DNA from: an uncultured Lachnospiraceae bacterium
GTDB lineage: Bacteria > Bacillota > Clostridia > Lachnospirales > Lachnospiraceae
Assembly: GCA_947243855.1 (NCBI GenBank)
Contig: CAMXIK010000009.1
Span: 51,682 to 115,681, forward strand
Length of the DNA: 64,000 bases
Direction of reading: 5' to 3'
Every line of letters begins with the position of its first letter. The first letter of the stretch is position 1. Below, piece by piece: positions 50,997 through 59,208 of this stretch. Below the pieces are notes generated by a model, which worked only from the letters and a program-made list of their open reading frames with translations, was not told the origin of the DNA and did no database searches. The position numbers and the translations under genes were made by a program.

Positions 50997-52013
50997 ATGA
51001 ACAACACAAAGCAGAGCCCTATTAAAAAGCTTTTGGCAGTCAAGGGCATGGGCGCGGCGCTCACCGCCTTCGTCGGTCTGATCATTATTTACATAGCGTT
51101 CGGTTTGATCAATTCGGTGGTTTTTTCCGGCAATAATATCTTGAATCTGCTGCGGTCCATGTCAAAATATCTGCTGATTGGTATTGCGCAGAGCTATGTG
51201 CTGATTACGGGAAATATTGATTTGTCCATCGGTTCCGTGGTGGCTATGAGCGCTATGATATCGGCCACACTTATGACAATGGGGGTCAATCCCCTTCTGG
51301 CAACTTTGATCGCATTGATATGCTGCTTGGTAGTTGGCGTGGTTAATGGCATTTTGGTAGGGAAATTTAAGCTGCCGCCCTTTATTGCGACTCTTGGCAC
51401 GATGTTTGTAGGACGCGGTATCGCGTACATCGTAAATAATAACCGCAACACAGACGCTATTGCGACAGGGATCGGCAAAGAGGCGGGAGACAGTTTCCAG
51501 AATTTCTTTTATTACGGAACGACTTTCGGCATCTATAATACCTTTTGGATTGCAATTGTGGTGTTCGTCATTTTCTTCTTCCTGTTGTCGAAGACGAGGA
51601 CGGGAAGACACATATACGCCATCGGTTCCAACATTGATGCGGCGAAGCTTTCCGGCGTCAACGTGGTGGCAACTACCACAAAAACGTACCTTGTCAGCGC
51701 GGCGTGTTCATGGGTAGTGGGATTGATTTTGTGCGCGCAGGCCGGTATGGGTAATATGGAAGCCGGTAATATGTACGAGATGTATGGTGTGGCTGCAGGC
51801 GTAATCGGCGGCGTGTCTCCGTTAGGCGGCACGGGTATTCTTCTCGGTACTCTGGCAGGCGCGGCGGTATGGCAGACATTGGAGAACGGCCTAAATATGA
51901 TTGGCGCGCAGGTGGGCATCCAGCGTATTGTTATCGGTGTAATTGTGGTGGGTGCAGTGCTCTTAGAAGTAGTGATAAGAAGCGGACAGTTTTCTAAAAA
52001 GAAAAAAGGCTAA
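50997..52013 (+). CDS. Sugar ABC transporter permease, RbsC type
   Basis: A 338-residue permease with eight to ten spans and the CUT2 signature (LITGNIDLSIGSVVAMSAM, the EAA-like AGSNIDAAKLSGVNVVATTTKTYLVSA and AAGVIGGVSPLGGTGI). The start MNNTKQSPIK has GAGGAAGTATAAA upstream; the open frame extends 16 codons into the ATPase gene without a site. It forms a dimer that carries the sugar delivered by the lipoprotein at 52058. The sugar cannot be deduced. Confidence 0.93.
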   Translation: MNNTKQSPIKKLLAVKGMGAALTAFVGLIIIYIAFGLINSVVFSGNNILNLLRSMSKYLLIGIAQSYVLITGNIDLSIGSVVAMSAMISATLMTMGVNPLLATLIALICCLVVGVVNGILVGKFKLPPFIATLGTMFVGRGIAYIVNNNRNTDAIATGIGKEAGDSFQNFFYYGTTFGIYNTFWIAIVVFVIFFFLLSKTRTGRHIYAIGSNIDAAKLSGVNVVATTTKTYLVSAACSWVVGLILCAQAGMGNMEAGNMYEMYGVAAGVIGGVSPLGGTGILLGTLAGAAVWQTLENGLNMIGAQVGIQRIVIGVIVVGAVLLEVVIRSGQFSKKKKG

Positions 52014-52057
52014 AACCGCATAAGCGGATAGCGATAGATGAAAAAGGAGGATTTGGC

Positions 52058-53905
52058 ATGAAAAAGAAATTATTGGCTATGCTTTGCTGTTTGACATTGG
52101 CAGCGGCGTCCTTGACAGGATGCGGCGGCGGCTCGGCAGACACAGGCGCGGCGACAACGGAAACGGGTGAAGGAGAGACACAGGCGCCGGCAGCTTCCGG
52201 CGGGAATGTGAAGATTGCTTTGATCACAATGGATTCCATTGACCAGCACTGGGTAACCTTGAACGAGGGCGCGCAGGCGGCAGCGGCAGAATTGGGTGTG
52301 ACGGTTGATTTCATGGCTCCCAACACAAAGGATGACGCGCAGCAGATTGAGTGTGTAAACAATGCGGTGGCAGGCGGATACAATGCAATTATCGTAGCGG
52401 CTAACGGCCCCGACGCAATCTCTTCCGCTTTGAAGGAGGCTTCCTCTGCGGGTGTGAAGATCGTCTATGTGGATTCCCCGGCAAATGTGGATGCGGAGGC
52501 AACCTTCTCCACAGACAACAAGGCTGCTGGTAAGACGGCGGGCGAGGAGATGAAGAAAGCCCTTGAGGCGGCAGGCACGACCTCTGGCGATATCGGTATC
52601 GTCAATGTAAACGCGGCTACGGACTCCTGCGTGATGCGTGAGGAAGGTTTCCGTTCCGCATTTGAGGGAAGCGGATTCAATTTGTTAGAGACACAGTACG
52701 GCGAGGGCGATGCGGCAAAGTCCCAGAGCATTGCAGAGAACTATATCACGCAGGGCGTGGTAGGAATCTTTGGCTGTAACGAAGGTTCCACAACCGGTAC
52801 AGGTAATGCCATTAAAGCAGCGGGCAATTCCGGGATTATCGGCGTAGGATTTGATAAATCCGATGCGATCCAGAATTTGATTTCTGACGGTCATCTGCTC
52901 TGCACCATGGCTCAGAATCCAGACGTAATGGGTTACGAGGGTGTGAAGGCAGCGGTTGCGGCAGTGAATGGCGAGAGCCTTGGCGGCGCAGTGACGGATA
53001 CGGGCGTATCCGTAATCAATGCGGCAAGTCTCGGTGCAGGCGCGGCAGCTCCGGCGTTAAACGGCAGCACGACAGCGAGCAAGGAGTGGAAGATTGCCTT
53101 GATTACCATGGATTCTATCGACCAGCACTGGGTAACCTTGAATGAAGGCGCGCAGGCTAAGGCCAAAGAGCTTGGTGTGAGCGTGACATTTATGGCTCCT
53201 AATACGAAGGATGATGCGCAGCAGATTGAATGTGTAAACAATGCAGTGGCGGGCGGCTATGATGCGATTATGGTAGCGGCTAACGGCCCTGATGCGATTT
53301 CTTCCGCTTTGAATGAGGCGACAGCGGCAGGCGTAAAGATCGTATATGTAGATTCCCCGGCAAATGTGGATGCGGAGGCAACTTTCTCTACAGACAACAA
53401 GGCTGCTGGTAAGACGGCGGGCGAGGAAATGATTAAGGCCCTTGAGGCGGCAGGCACGACCTCCGGCGATATCGGTATCATCAATGTAAATGCGGCTACG
53501 GATTCCTGCGTGATGCGTGAGGAAGGCTTCCGCTCCGCATTTGAGGGAACTGGATTCAATTTGTTAGAGACGCAGTACGGCGAGGGTGACGCAGCAAAGT
53601 CCCAGAGTATTGCAGAGAACTATATCACGCAGGGCGTAGTGGGAATCTTCGGCTGTAACGAAGGATCTACCACGGGCGCTGGAAACGCTATCAAGGCGGG
53701 CGGCAACGCGGCAATTGTCGGCGTAGGCTTTGATAAGTCCGATGCCATCATGAATCTGATCAGCGACGGTCATCTGTTATGCACCATGGCTCAGAATCCG
53801 GATCAGATGGGATCTATGGGCGTAGAAGCCTGTGTGAAAGCGCTGGAAGGCGAGAGCCTTGGCGGTGCGGTACAGGATACAGGAGTTTCTGTGCTGACCA
53901 AATAA
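52058..53905 (+). CDS. Sugar-binding lipoprotein with two fused, near-identical binding domains
   Basis: A 615-residue protein. The signal peptide ends in a lipobox with Cys22 (LTGC). A short acidic linker leads to domain 1 (about 50-325) and domain 2 (about 345-613). Both are Peripla_BP_4 folds with the same segments (KIALITMDSIDQHWVTLNEG, YVDSPANVDAEATFSTDNKA, TQGVVGIFGCNEGSTTG). The domains differ at roughly 30 of about 270 positions by eye, and the DNA repeats with an 879-bp period. Normal RbsB-type proteins have one domain and about 300 residues. AAAAAGGAGG precedes the ATG. The genes upstream are the matching ATPase and permease. Duplication by unequal recombination is likely; an assembly error is the main alternative. 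Confidence 0.93.
   Translation: MKKKLLAMLCCLTLAAASLTGCGGGSADTGAATTETGEGETQAPAASGGNVKIALITMDSIDQHWVTLNEGAQAAAAELGVTVDFMAPNTKDDAQQIECVNNAVAGGYNAIIVAANGPDAISSALKEASSAGVKIVYVDSPANVDAEATFSTDNKAAGKTAGEEMKKALEAAGTTSGDIGIVNVNAATDSCVMREEGFRSAFEGSGFNLLETQYGEGDAAKSQSIAENYITQGVVGIFGCNEGSTTGTGNAIKAAGNSGIIGVGFDKSDAIQNLISDGHLLCTMAQNPDVMGYEGVKAAVAAVNGESLGGAVTDTGVSVINAASLGAGAAAPALNGSTTASKEWKIALITMDSIDQHWVTLNEGAQAKAKELGVSVTFMAPNTKDDAQQIECVNNAVAGGYDAIMVAANGPDAISSALNEATAAGVKIVYVDSPANVDAEATFSTDNKAAGKTAGEEMIKALEAAGTTSGDIGIINVNAATDSCVMREEGFRSAFEGTGFNLLETQYGEGDAAKSQSIAENYITQGVVGIFGCNEGSTTGAGNAIKAGGNAAIVGVGFDKSDAIMNLISDGHLLCTMAQNPDQMGSMGVEACVKALEGESLGGAVQDTGVSVLTK
52211..53899 (+). repeat. Intragenic tandem duplication, two units of about 800 bp, 879-bp period
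   Basis: The unit beginning at 52211 (coding KIALITMDS) recurs from 53090. The DNA is nearly identical in the core (for example the stretches around 52480-52540 and 53359-53419). The unit divides exactly at a codon boundary, keeping the frame. Confidence 0.9.
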
Positions 53906-53922
53906 GCGAATTGTGGTATACT
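53894..53922 (+). promoter_or_regulatory. Possible promoter for the downstream two-component genes
   Basis: CTGACC (53894-53899) and TATACT (53917-53922) with 17-bp spacer and an extended -10 (TGG before TATACT), overlapping the stop of the binding-protein gene. Confidence 0.45.
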
Positions 53923-53933
53923 ATATCAATAGA

Positions 53934-53963
53934 GAAAACCGTCGGAGTTTCCGGCGGTTTTCT
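53934..53963 (+). terminator. Terminator or attenuator between binding protein and regulator genes
   Basis: GAAAACCGTCGG (53934-53945) pairs with CCGGCGGTTTTC (53951-53962), one mismatch, loop 5 nt, with the T-run inside the stem (GGTTTTCTT). It follows the promoter at 53894 by about 10 bp, so it could attenuate transcription of the regulator genes as well as end the transporter transcript. Confidence 0.6.
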
Positions 53964-53995
53964 TGACAGTATCGTTTTTGAAGGCGGGGATTACT

Positions 53996-55600
53996 ATGGG
54001 GGACGAAATTTTAAAAGTAATGATTGCGGATGATGAGGAACGGATTTGCCAGCTCATCGAAGCGTTGATCGATTGCGACGCTCTTCATATGGAAGTTGTG
54101 GGGGTTGCGCACAACGGGTTTGAGGCCTGCGATCTGGTGAAAAGGAGAAAGCCGGATATTTTGATAACGGATATTAGAATGCCGGGTTACAGCGGGTTGG
54201 AGCTGATTGAGAAAATTAAGGCGAGCGAGGAGGACTTGGAGATTATCATTATCAGCGGGTATGCTCATTTTGCATATGCCCAGACGGCAATTAAATACGG
54301 CGTGGGGGATTATCTGCTGAAACCGATCAATCGGGAGGAATTGACGGGGACATTGCAGAAGCTGGGGGAACGGATACGGAAAAGACGGCAGAGCGAAGAG
54401 GACCACTGGCGGATGCAGCAGAAAAATGAAGCGGATATTCGGCTGTTTCAGGTGAATGTGATGAACAGGCTGACGGAGGAGAGCGTATGGGAACCGTCGC
54501 TGGAGGAGCTTCGGGAAAACTATTATCTTCGGGTGAAAGAGGGCGTTTTTCAAGGCTTTATGGTGAAGGTCGATTGTGAGAAAGAGGGAGCGATCAGCCC
54601 TGCTGGAATTAACATTATCTTGGATAAGGTGCAGTCTCTTTTGGAAAACAGTTTGGGGGATCGCTGTGAAGAATTTGTGCTGAGAACGAAGGGGTCGAGC
54701 TGTATCGGCTTTTTAAACTATGAAGGCGAGAAGACGGAGGAGATCCGGAGGATATTCAGGGATTGTCTGAATCAATTGGAAGGAGAAAAGGGGATTTTTG
54801 GACCGGTTACGTTTACCGCCGCCCTGGGGAGCCTTGAGAAAGATGTGGAGGGCTTACAGGAATCGGTAAGGCAGGCGTCGCTTATTATGGAAGACAGGCT
54901 GCTGCGGGGAACGGGGAAGCTTTTAGAACGCGCGCCGTCCCCGTCCGCTATTCATGAACAGAATATATTGGAACGGTATGTGAGACAGATCGTTCACGCC
55001 ATAGAAGTGATGAGCGCGCAGGAAGCGGCGGAGGCGGCCGGGCAGATGCGCAGTACCATACTGGAAGTGAGGGATGTGAAAGGGTTTGAAGTGCGCGAGC
55101 TTGTGTACTCGGCAGCAGGTCTTTTTTTAAGTCAGGTGGAAGTGAAAAACAGGGCGGAAGCAGTTAAGGATTTTGAAGAACGCTGCTCTCTTTGCGGCAG
55201 TATGGATGAACTTTTTAATAGACTTTGCTCTTTGCAGAGGAATTATGTAGAGGAAATGAGTCTGCGGCACGAGGCGGACACGGTACGTCCGATCCGCTTG
55301 GCCAAACAGTATATCCAAAATCACTACAGCGAGCCGATTACGCAGGAAGAGGTAAGCGGCGCCGTTGGATTGAGCGCGGCCTATTTCAGCGCGCTTTTTA
55401 AGAAGGTGGAGGGAGAAGGCTTTGCGAAGTACCTGATTTCTTTTCGGATGGAAAAGGCAAAGGCTTTATTGCGGGAGACGAATATTCCGGTATCTAAGAT
55501 CTGCCAACAGGTGGGCTACAATGATTTAAAGCATTTTACGCACACCTTTGAGAAGGCGACAGGGGTAAAACCAACGGTTTACCGAAAGATGTACGGATAG
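53996..55600 (+). CDS. YesN-like AraC-type response regulator
   Basis: A 534-residue protein: a receiver domain (about 1-125) with acidic residues DDEE, phosphoacceptor Asp in ILITDIRMPG near 58, and Lys in YLLKPI. A central region of unknown fold (about 150-420) is followed by a C-terminal AraC helix-turn-helix pair (about 430-533, EEVSGAVGLSAAYFSALFKKVEG and QVGYNDLKHFTHTFEKATG). This is the YesN layout. It usually controls neighbouring carbohydrate uptake genes. It starts the second gene group after the transporter, with the kinase 12 bp downstream. Confidence 0.93.
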   Translation: MGDEILKVMIADDEERICQLIEALIDCDALHMEVVGVAHNGFEACDLVKRRKPDILITDIRMPGYSGLELIEKIKASEEDLEIIIISGYAHFAYAQTAIKYGVGDYLLKPINREELTGTLQKLGERIRKRRQSEEDHWRMQQKNEADIRLFQVNVMNRLTEESVWEPSLEELRENYYLRVKEGVFQGFMVKVDCEKEGAISPAGINIILDKVQSLLENSLGDRCEEFVLRTKGSSCIGFLNYEGEKTEEIRRIFRDCLNQLEGEKGIFGPVTFTAALGSLEKDVEGLQESVRQASLIMEDRLLRGTGKLLERAPSPSAIHEQNILERYVRQIVHAIEVMSAQEAAEAAGQMRSTILEVRDVKGFEVRELVYSAAGLFLSQVEVKNRAEAVKDFEERCSLCGSMDELFNRLCSLQRNYVEEMSLRHEADTVRPIRLAKQYIQNHYSEPITQEEVSGAVGLSAAYFSALFKKVEGEGFAKYLISFRMEKAKALLRETNIPVSKICQQVGYNDLKHFTHTFEKATGVKPTVYRKMYG

Positions 55601-55612
55601 GGGAGAACTCGG

Positions 55613-56635
55613 ATGAAGGAAGAATACCGCTTAAAGTATCTATCAAACAGAGTTTTTTTGATCGGCGCCGTAACGTTTTTTTATTTCGTAGAGGAGGCGG
55701 TCCGTAACGTGCTCTTGGGCATACATGGGGAGGAGACTGTGCTTCGCGCAGGTTTCTATGTGGTAGTCGCCCTATTGTACTTTTTGGTTGTCTGGTTCTG
55801 TGTGGTTTTGCCTTACAGACGCTCTGAGCTTTTGGTTCAGCGTTTTCTGGACGGTTATCTGATAGAGGGCAAGGATTTTGAGAAAGCGTTTCAGAGTCCG
55901 TCCATGGAGAGACAGGTGGAGGAAATTGAGAAAATTTTACACTCTCCCAAGCTGATGGATTTAAATAAAAGACAGGCGCAGTATTTGGCTTTGCAGAATC
56001 AGATCAATCCGCATTTTCTTTATAATACCTTGGAGAGCATTCGCGGTGAAGCCTTGATTGCGGGGCTTGACGGCGTGGCGGACATGACGGAAGCGCTTGC
56101 AAAATTTTTTCGTTATACGATCACGAATATAGAAAATTTGGTGACGGTACAGGATGAACTGGATAATTGCGAGACGTACTTTTTGATTCAGAAATATCGT
56201 TTTGGAGACCGCCTGCAGCTTCATATTGACTATGATGCGGAGGATTGGGAGGATATCATGAGCTGTAAAATTCCGAAATTGACGCTGCAGCCGATACTGG
56301 AAAACAGCATTATTCACGGCACGGAATTAAAGGTGGAGACCGGCAATCTGCGGATTCAGTTCGGGAGGACGCAGGATAGGCTGCTGATCCGCATTTCTGA
56401 CGACGGCGTGGGTATGGATGAGGAGACGCTTACAAAGCTGAACCGCAAGCTGGGGCGCGACGGTGACGAGCTGATTCGCGGAGAAGAGAGAAGGGGTGGT
56501 ATCGCTCTGGCCAATGTGAATAGCAGAATACATTTACTTTTTGGGGAAGAGTATGGACTTCATGTCTATTCCGTGCCGCAGAAAGGGACGGATGTGGAGA
56601 TTACGATTCCTTTTCAGAGGGACGAAGACATATGA
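55613..56635 (+). CDS. YesM-like sensor histidine kinase
   Basis: A 340-residue kinase with two membrane spans near residues 14-34 and 44-66. It then has a coiled-coil linker, a His-kinase internal region with LQNQINPHFLYNTLESIRG (His near 133), and a GHKL ATPase domain (PILENSIIHG, DDGVGMD, GGIALANVN). There is almost no extracellular loop between the spans, so it cannot hold a large ligand domain as ordinary YesM kinases do. The signal may come from the transporter. The stop overlaps the degenerate ATPase gene by 4 bp. Confidence 0.92.
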   Translation: MKEEYRLKYLSNRVFLIGAVTFFYFVEEAVRNVLLGIHGEETVLRAGFYVVVALLYFLVVWFCVVLPYRRSELLVQRFLDGYLIEGKDFEKAFQSPSMERQVEEIEKILHSPKLMDLNKRQAQYLALQNQINPHFLYNTLESIRGEALIAGLDGVADMTEALAKFFRYTITNIENLVTVQDELDNCETYFLIQKYRFGDRLQLHIDYDAEDWEDIMSCKIPKLTLQPILENSIIHGTELKVETGNLRIQFGRTQDRLLIRISDDGVGMDEETLTKLNRKLGRDGDELIRGEERRGGIALANVNSRIHLLFGEEYGLHVYSVPQKGTDVEITIPFQRDEDI

Positions 56636-58107
56636 GACTGGAAATATTCCGCATGGAGCGGGTAACTTATCCGGATAAGGGGAGTAAACGGCTGGAGGAT
56701 CTCAATCTGCAGATCTATCAGGGGGAGATCATGGGATTGGTGCCGATCAATGCGCATGGCCTGCAGGAGCTTTTGCAGTTGATGCAAACTAATATGCCGC
56801 TCTATGACGGATATATTTATTACTGTGGCGAGCTTGTTAATTCATGGAAGAGTACGCGGCGGTCCACAAACAGAATCGGTATTATTGATGCGCATAGCAG
56901 ATTAGTGGAGCACATGACGGTTTCCGACAATATTTTTGTGCTCAGACAGGGATTTCGACAGAGTGTGATAAAAGGGAAACTGCTGCAAAGACAGCTTGCG
57001 CCTTTTATGCGGGATATCGAGATGGAGATTTCTGCGGATGCCTATGTGGATAAACTGCCCGCCTTTGAACGTGTGGTGGTGGAGCTTCTTCGTGCGGTGG
57101 TGGCGGGTTACCGTCTGATTGTCCTGAATGAAATAAGCACGGTTATAAACGGGGAGGAGCTTGCCAAGCTTTACGAGATCATGCACCATTACGCGGGGCA
57201 GGGTTTTTCTTTTCTCTATATCAGCCTGCATTTGGAGGAGATTATGGAGGTGTGCGACAGGGTTGCGCTCTTTTCCGACGGCCGGATTCAGAAGGTGGCA
57301 CAGCGTGCGGAGATGACGAGTGAGATCGTGGAGAGCTATTCTTTTGAATTTGACAAAATGATACGGAACCATATGGGCACCCGCAATACTGTCCAGCAGA
57401 AGAAAAAGACGGCGCTGTCTCTTTCCCATATTACAGGAGATGTGCTTTCGGACTTTTCGATGGAGGTTTACGAAGGAGAATGTCTGGTAGTGCAAAATTT
57501 GGACGAGCAGGTGCACCGGGATATTTTGTATATGTTCAGCGGAGAAAAAAGGCCGAAAAGCGGTGAATTCCGTATGAGCGGCCGCCCAGTTTGGCCGGTC
57601 TTGTGCAGGGATTTTGCTCTGATTTCGGCAGATCCGGCAAGGACAATGGTATTTCAAGGAATGAGCTATCTGGATAATCTGTGTATGGGGATATCCCGCA
57701 GGGTGCCGGATATCTGGAAAAACGCCCGCATGAAAAACAGTATTATAAAAGAGTATTCGGAGATACTCGGCAAGGAAGTGTTTTCGACGCCGGTAGAAGC
57801 CCTTGGGGAGCGGCAGAAGTGCCAGCTTGTCTACACGCGGATTTTATTACAGAAACCCAAGGTTGTAGTATGCGTGCAGCCCTTTAAAGGCGCGGATCTG
57901 ACTCATCGTGTGTTTATTTGGAAGATGATGGAAACTTTGCTGGATAAGGGAATGGCAGTGGTGATTTTGACCATTAATCTGGCGGATTCTATGTCGTTAG
58001 CGGATAGATTAATCCGAGTAGGAAAAGAGGGGATTGTGCAGGAGGTGAACCGGGAAGAGTTTGGATCTGTTTCTATCAATGCACCGTGGTTGAATTTATA
58101 CCGGTAA
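56632..58107 (+). CDS. Degenerate RbsA-like tandem ABC ATPase (probable pseudo-ATPase)
   Basis: A 491-residue protein aligned end to end with the RbsA family: the same order of segments (LNLQIYQGEIMGLV, HMTVSDNIFV, YISLHLEEIMEVCDRVALFSDGRI). The nucleotide-binding motifs are lost. Half 1 has VPINAHGLQ where Walker A (GENGAGKST) should be, and LNEIS instead of MDEPT. Half 2 has QNLDEQVHRD at Walker A and LGERQKCQ where LSGGNQQ should be, plus CVQPF in place of FDEPT, so the catalytic Glu is missing. ATP hydrolysis is unlikely. The start overlaps the kinase gene (ATGA), so it is produced with the kinase. It is probably a partner that links the transporter to the YesM kinase. Confidence 0.85.
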   Translation: MRLEIFRMERVTYPDKGSKRLEDLNLQIYQGEIMGLVPINAHGLQELLQLMQTNMPLYDGYIYYCGELVNSWKSTRRSTNRIGIIDAHSRLVEHMTVSDNIFVLRQGFRQSVIKGKLLQRQLAPFMRDIEMEISADAYVDKLPAFERVVVELLRAVVAGYRLIVLNEISTVINGEELAKLYEIMHHYAGQGFSFLYISLHLEEIMEVCDRVALFSDGRIQKVAQRAEMTSEIVESYSFEFDKMIRNHMGTRNTVQQKKKTALSLSHITGDVLSDFSMEVYEGECLVVQNLDEQVHRDILYMFSGEKRPKSGEFRMSGRPVWPVLCRDFALISADPARTMVFQGMSYLDNLCMGISRRVPDIWKNARMKNSIIKEYSEILGKEVFSTPVEALGERQKCQLVYTRILLQKPKVVVCVQPFKGADLTHRVFIWKMMETLLDKGMAVVILTINLADSMSLADRLIRVGKEGIVQEVNREEFGSVSINAPWLNLYR

Positions 58108-58111
58108 CGAT

Positions 58112-58127
58112 AAAAAGAACCGTCCCC
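58112..58127. repeat. Short GGGGACGGTTCTTTTT-type element
   Basis: AAAAAGAACCGTCCCC on the plus strand, complement of GGGGACGGTTCTTTTT. This short string resembles dispersed repeat tips I recall from clostridial genomes. Only one copy is in the window, so the identification is weak. Confidence 0.25.
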
Positions 58128-58161
58128 AGAGCGCTTACGTCTCCAAAAACAGTCCTTATAC

Positions 58162-58234
58162 TGCACCGCCAGGGGCTCGAACCCTGGACACCCTGATTAA
58201 GAGTCAGGTGCTCTACCAACTGAGCTAGCGGTGC
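58162..58234 (-). tRNA. tRNA-Lys, anticodon CTT
   Basis: A complete 73-nt cloverleaf on the minus strand: acceptor stem GCACCGC / GCGGTGC, D-arm TAGCTCAGTTGGTAGAGCA, anticodon stem CCTGA / TCAGG with loop CTCTTAA giving CTT, and T-arm with GGTTCGAGCC. The discriminator base is A; CCA is not encoded. Confidence 0.95.
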
Positions 58235-58420
58235 ATGTCCTTGGTATTCCTATAGTGGCGTTAAATCAACGCAAAAGTTATTATAGTATAATGTTTTCTG
58301 TAATGCAAGTATTTTTTTAAAGAAATTTTAAGAATATTTTAAAATTGTTTATAGATTGCATTTCCTGCATCAAAATGATACATTATTCACAGATTGAAAG
58401 GCGGGAAAGGGGCCGGTTTT

Positions 58421-59206
58421 ATGATTTTTGAAAGCCATGCGCATTATGATGACGAAGATTTTGATAAGGATAGAGAGGAGCTTCTTGGCTCTCTTGCGGA
58501 ACACGGTATCGGTACAGTGATTAATATCGGGGCGAGTATTGCGGGGAGTGAGATGACGGTGGAGCTTTCCGAGCGGTATCCTTTTGTATACGGGGCGGTA
58601 GGCGTACATCCCAGCGAGGTGGAGGAGCTTACGGAGGAAGGGCTTGCGCGTCTGCAAAGCCTGTGCGGTCGTGAAAAAATAGTGGCCGTTGGAGAGATTG
58701 GATTGGACTATCATTATCCGGAGCCGGCGGTATTGGTTCAAAAAGAGTGGTTTGAGAGGCAGTTGGAACTGGCGAGAGAGGTGAAACTTCCCGTCATCAT
58801 TCATTCCAGAGAGGCGGCCAAGGATACTTTGGATATTATGAAGGCGCACCGGGCGGAGGAGATCGGCGGTGTGATTCACTGCTTCTCCTATGCAAAGGAG
58901 ATGGCGAAAGAGTATCTGGATATGGACTATTATTTCGGCATCGGCGGTGTGATTACCTTTAAGAACGCCAAGAAATTGAAAGAAGCTGTGCAGTATATTC
59001 CGATGGATAGGATTCTTTTGGAGACAGACAGTCCGTATCTTTCGCCGGAACCGCATAGAGGCGAGCGGAATTCCTCGCTGAATCTTCCTTATGTAGCGGA
59101 GGTCATTTCAGAGCTTAAGGGAATTTCTTATGAGGAAGTGGTGGAGATTACCGAGCGTAACGCGAGAAGGCTGTTCCACTTAACGGATCAGTTACAGGAG
59201 AAGTAA
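58421..59206 (+). CDS. tatD: TatD-family metal-dependent DNase
   Basis: A 261-residue TIM-barrel hydrolase. Metal ligands are present: ESHAHYD (His-x-His, residues 5-7), Glu in VGEIGLDYH, His in IIHSREA, His in IHCFSYA and Asp in LETDSPYL. It acts as a 3'-5' exonuclease on DNA or RNA in characterised members. The ATG follows a purine-rich run GGGAAAGGGG about eleven bases upstream; a TTG at 58394 opens the frame earlier. It is adjacent to ksgA, a common pairing, but the RNase M5 gene (rnmV) usually between them is missing. Confidence 0.93.
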   Translation: MIFESHAHYDDEDFDKDREELLGSLAEHGIGTVINIGASIAGSEMTVELSERYPFVYGAVGVHPSEVEELTEEGLARLQSLCGREKIVAVGEIGLDYHYPEPAVLVQKEWFERQLELAREVKLPVIIHSREAAKDTLDIMKAHRAEEIGGVIHCFSYAKEMAKEYLDMDYYFGIGGVITFKNAKKLKEAVQYIPMDRILLETDSPYLSPEPHRGERNSSLNLPYVAEVISELKGISYEEVVEITERNARRLFHLTDQLQEK

Positions 59207-59208
59207 CT

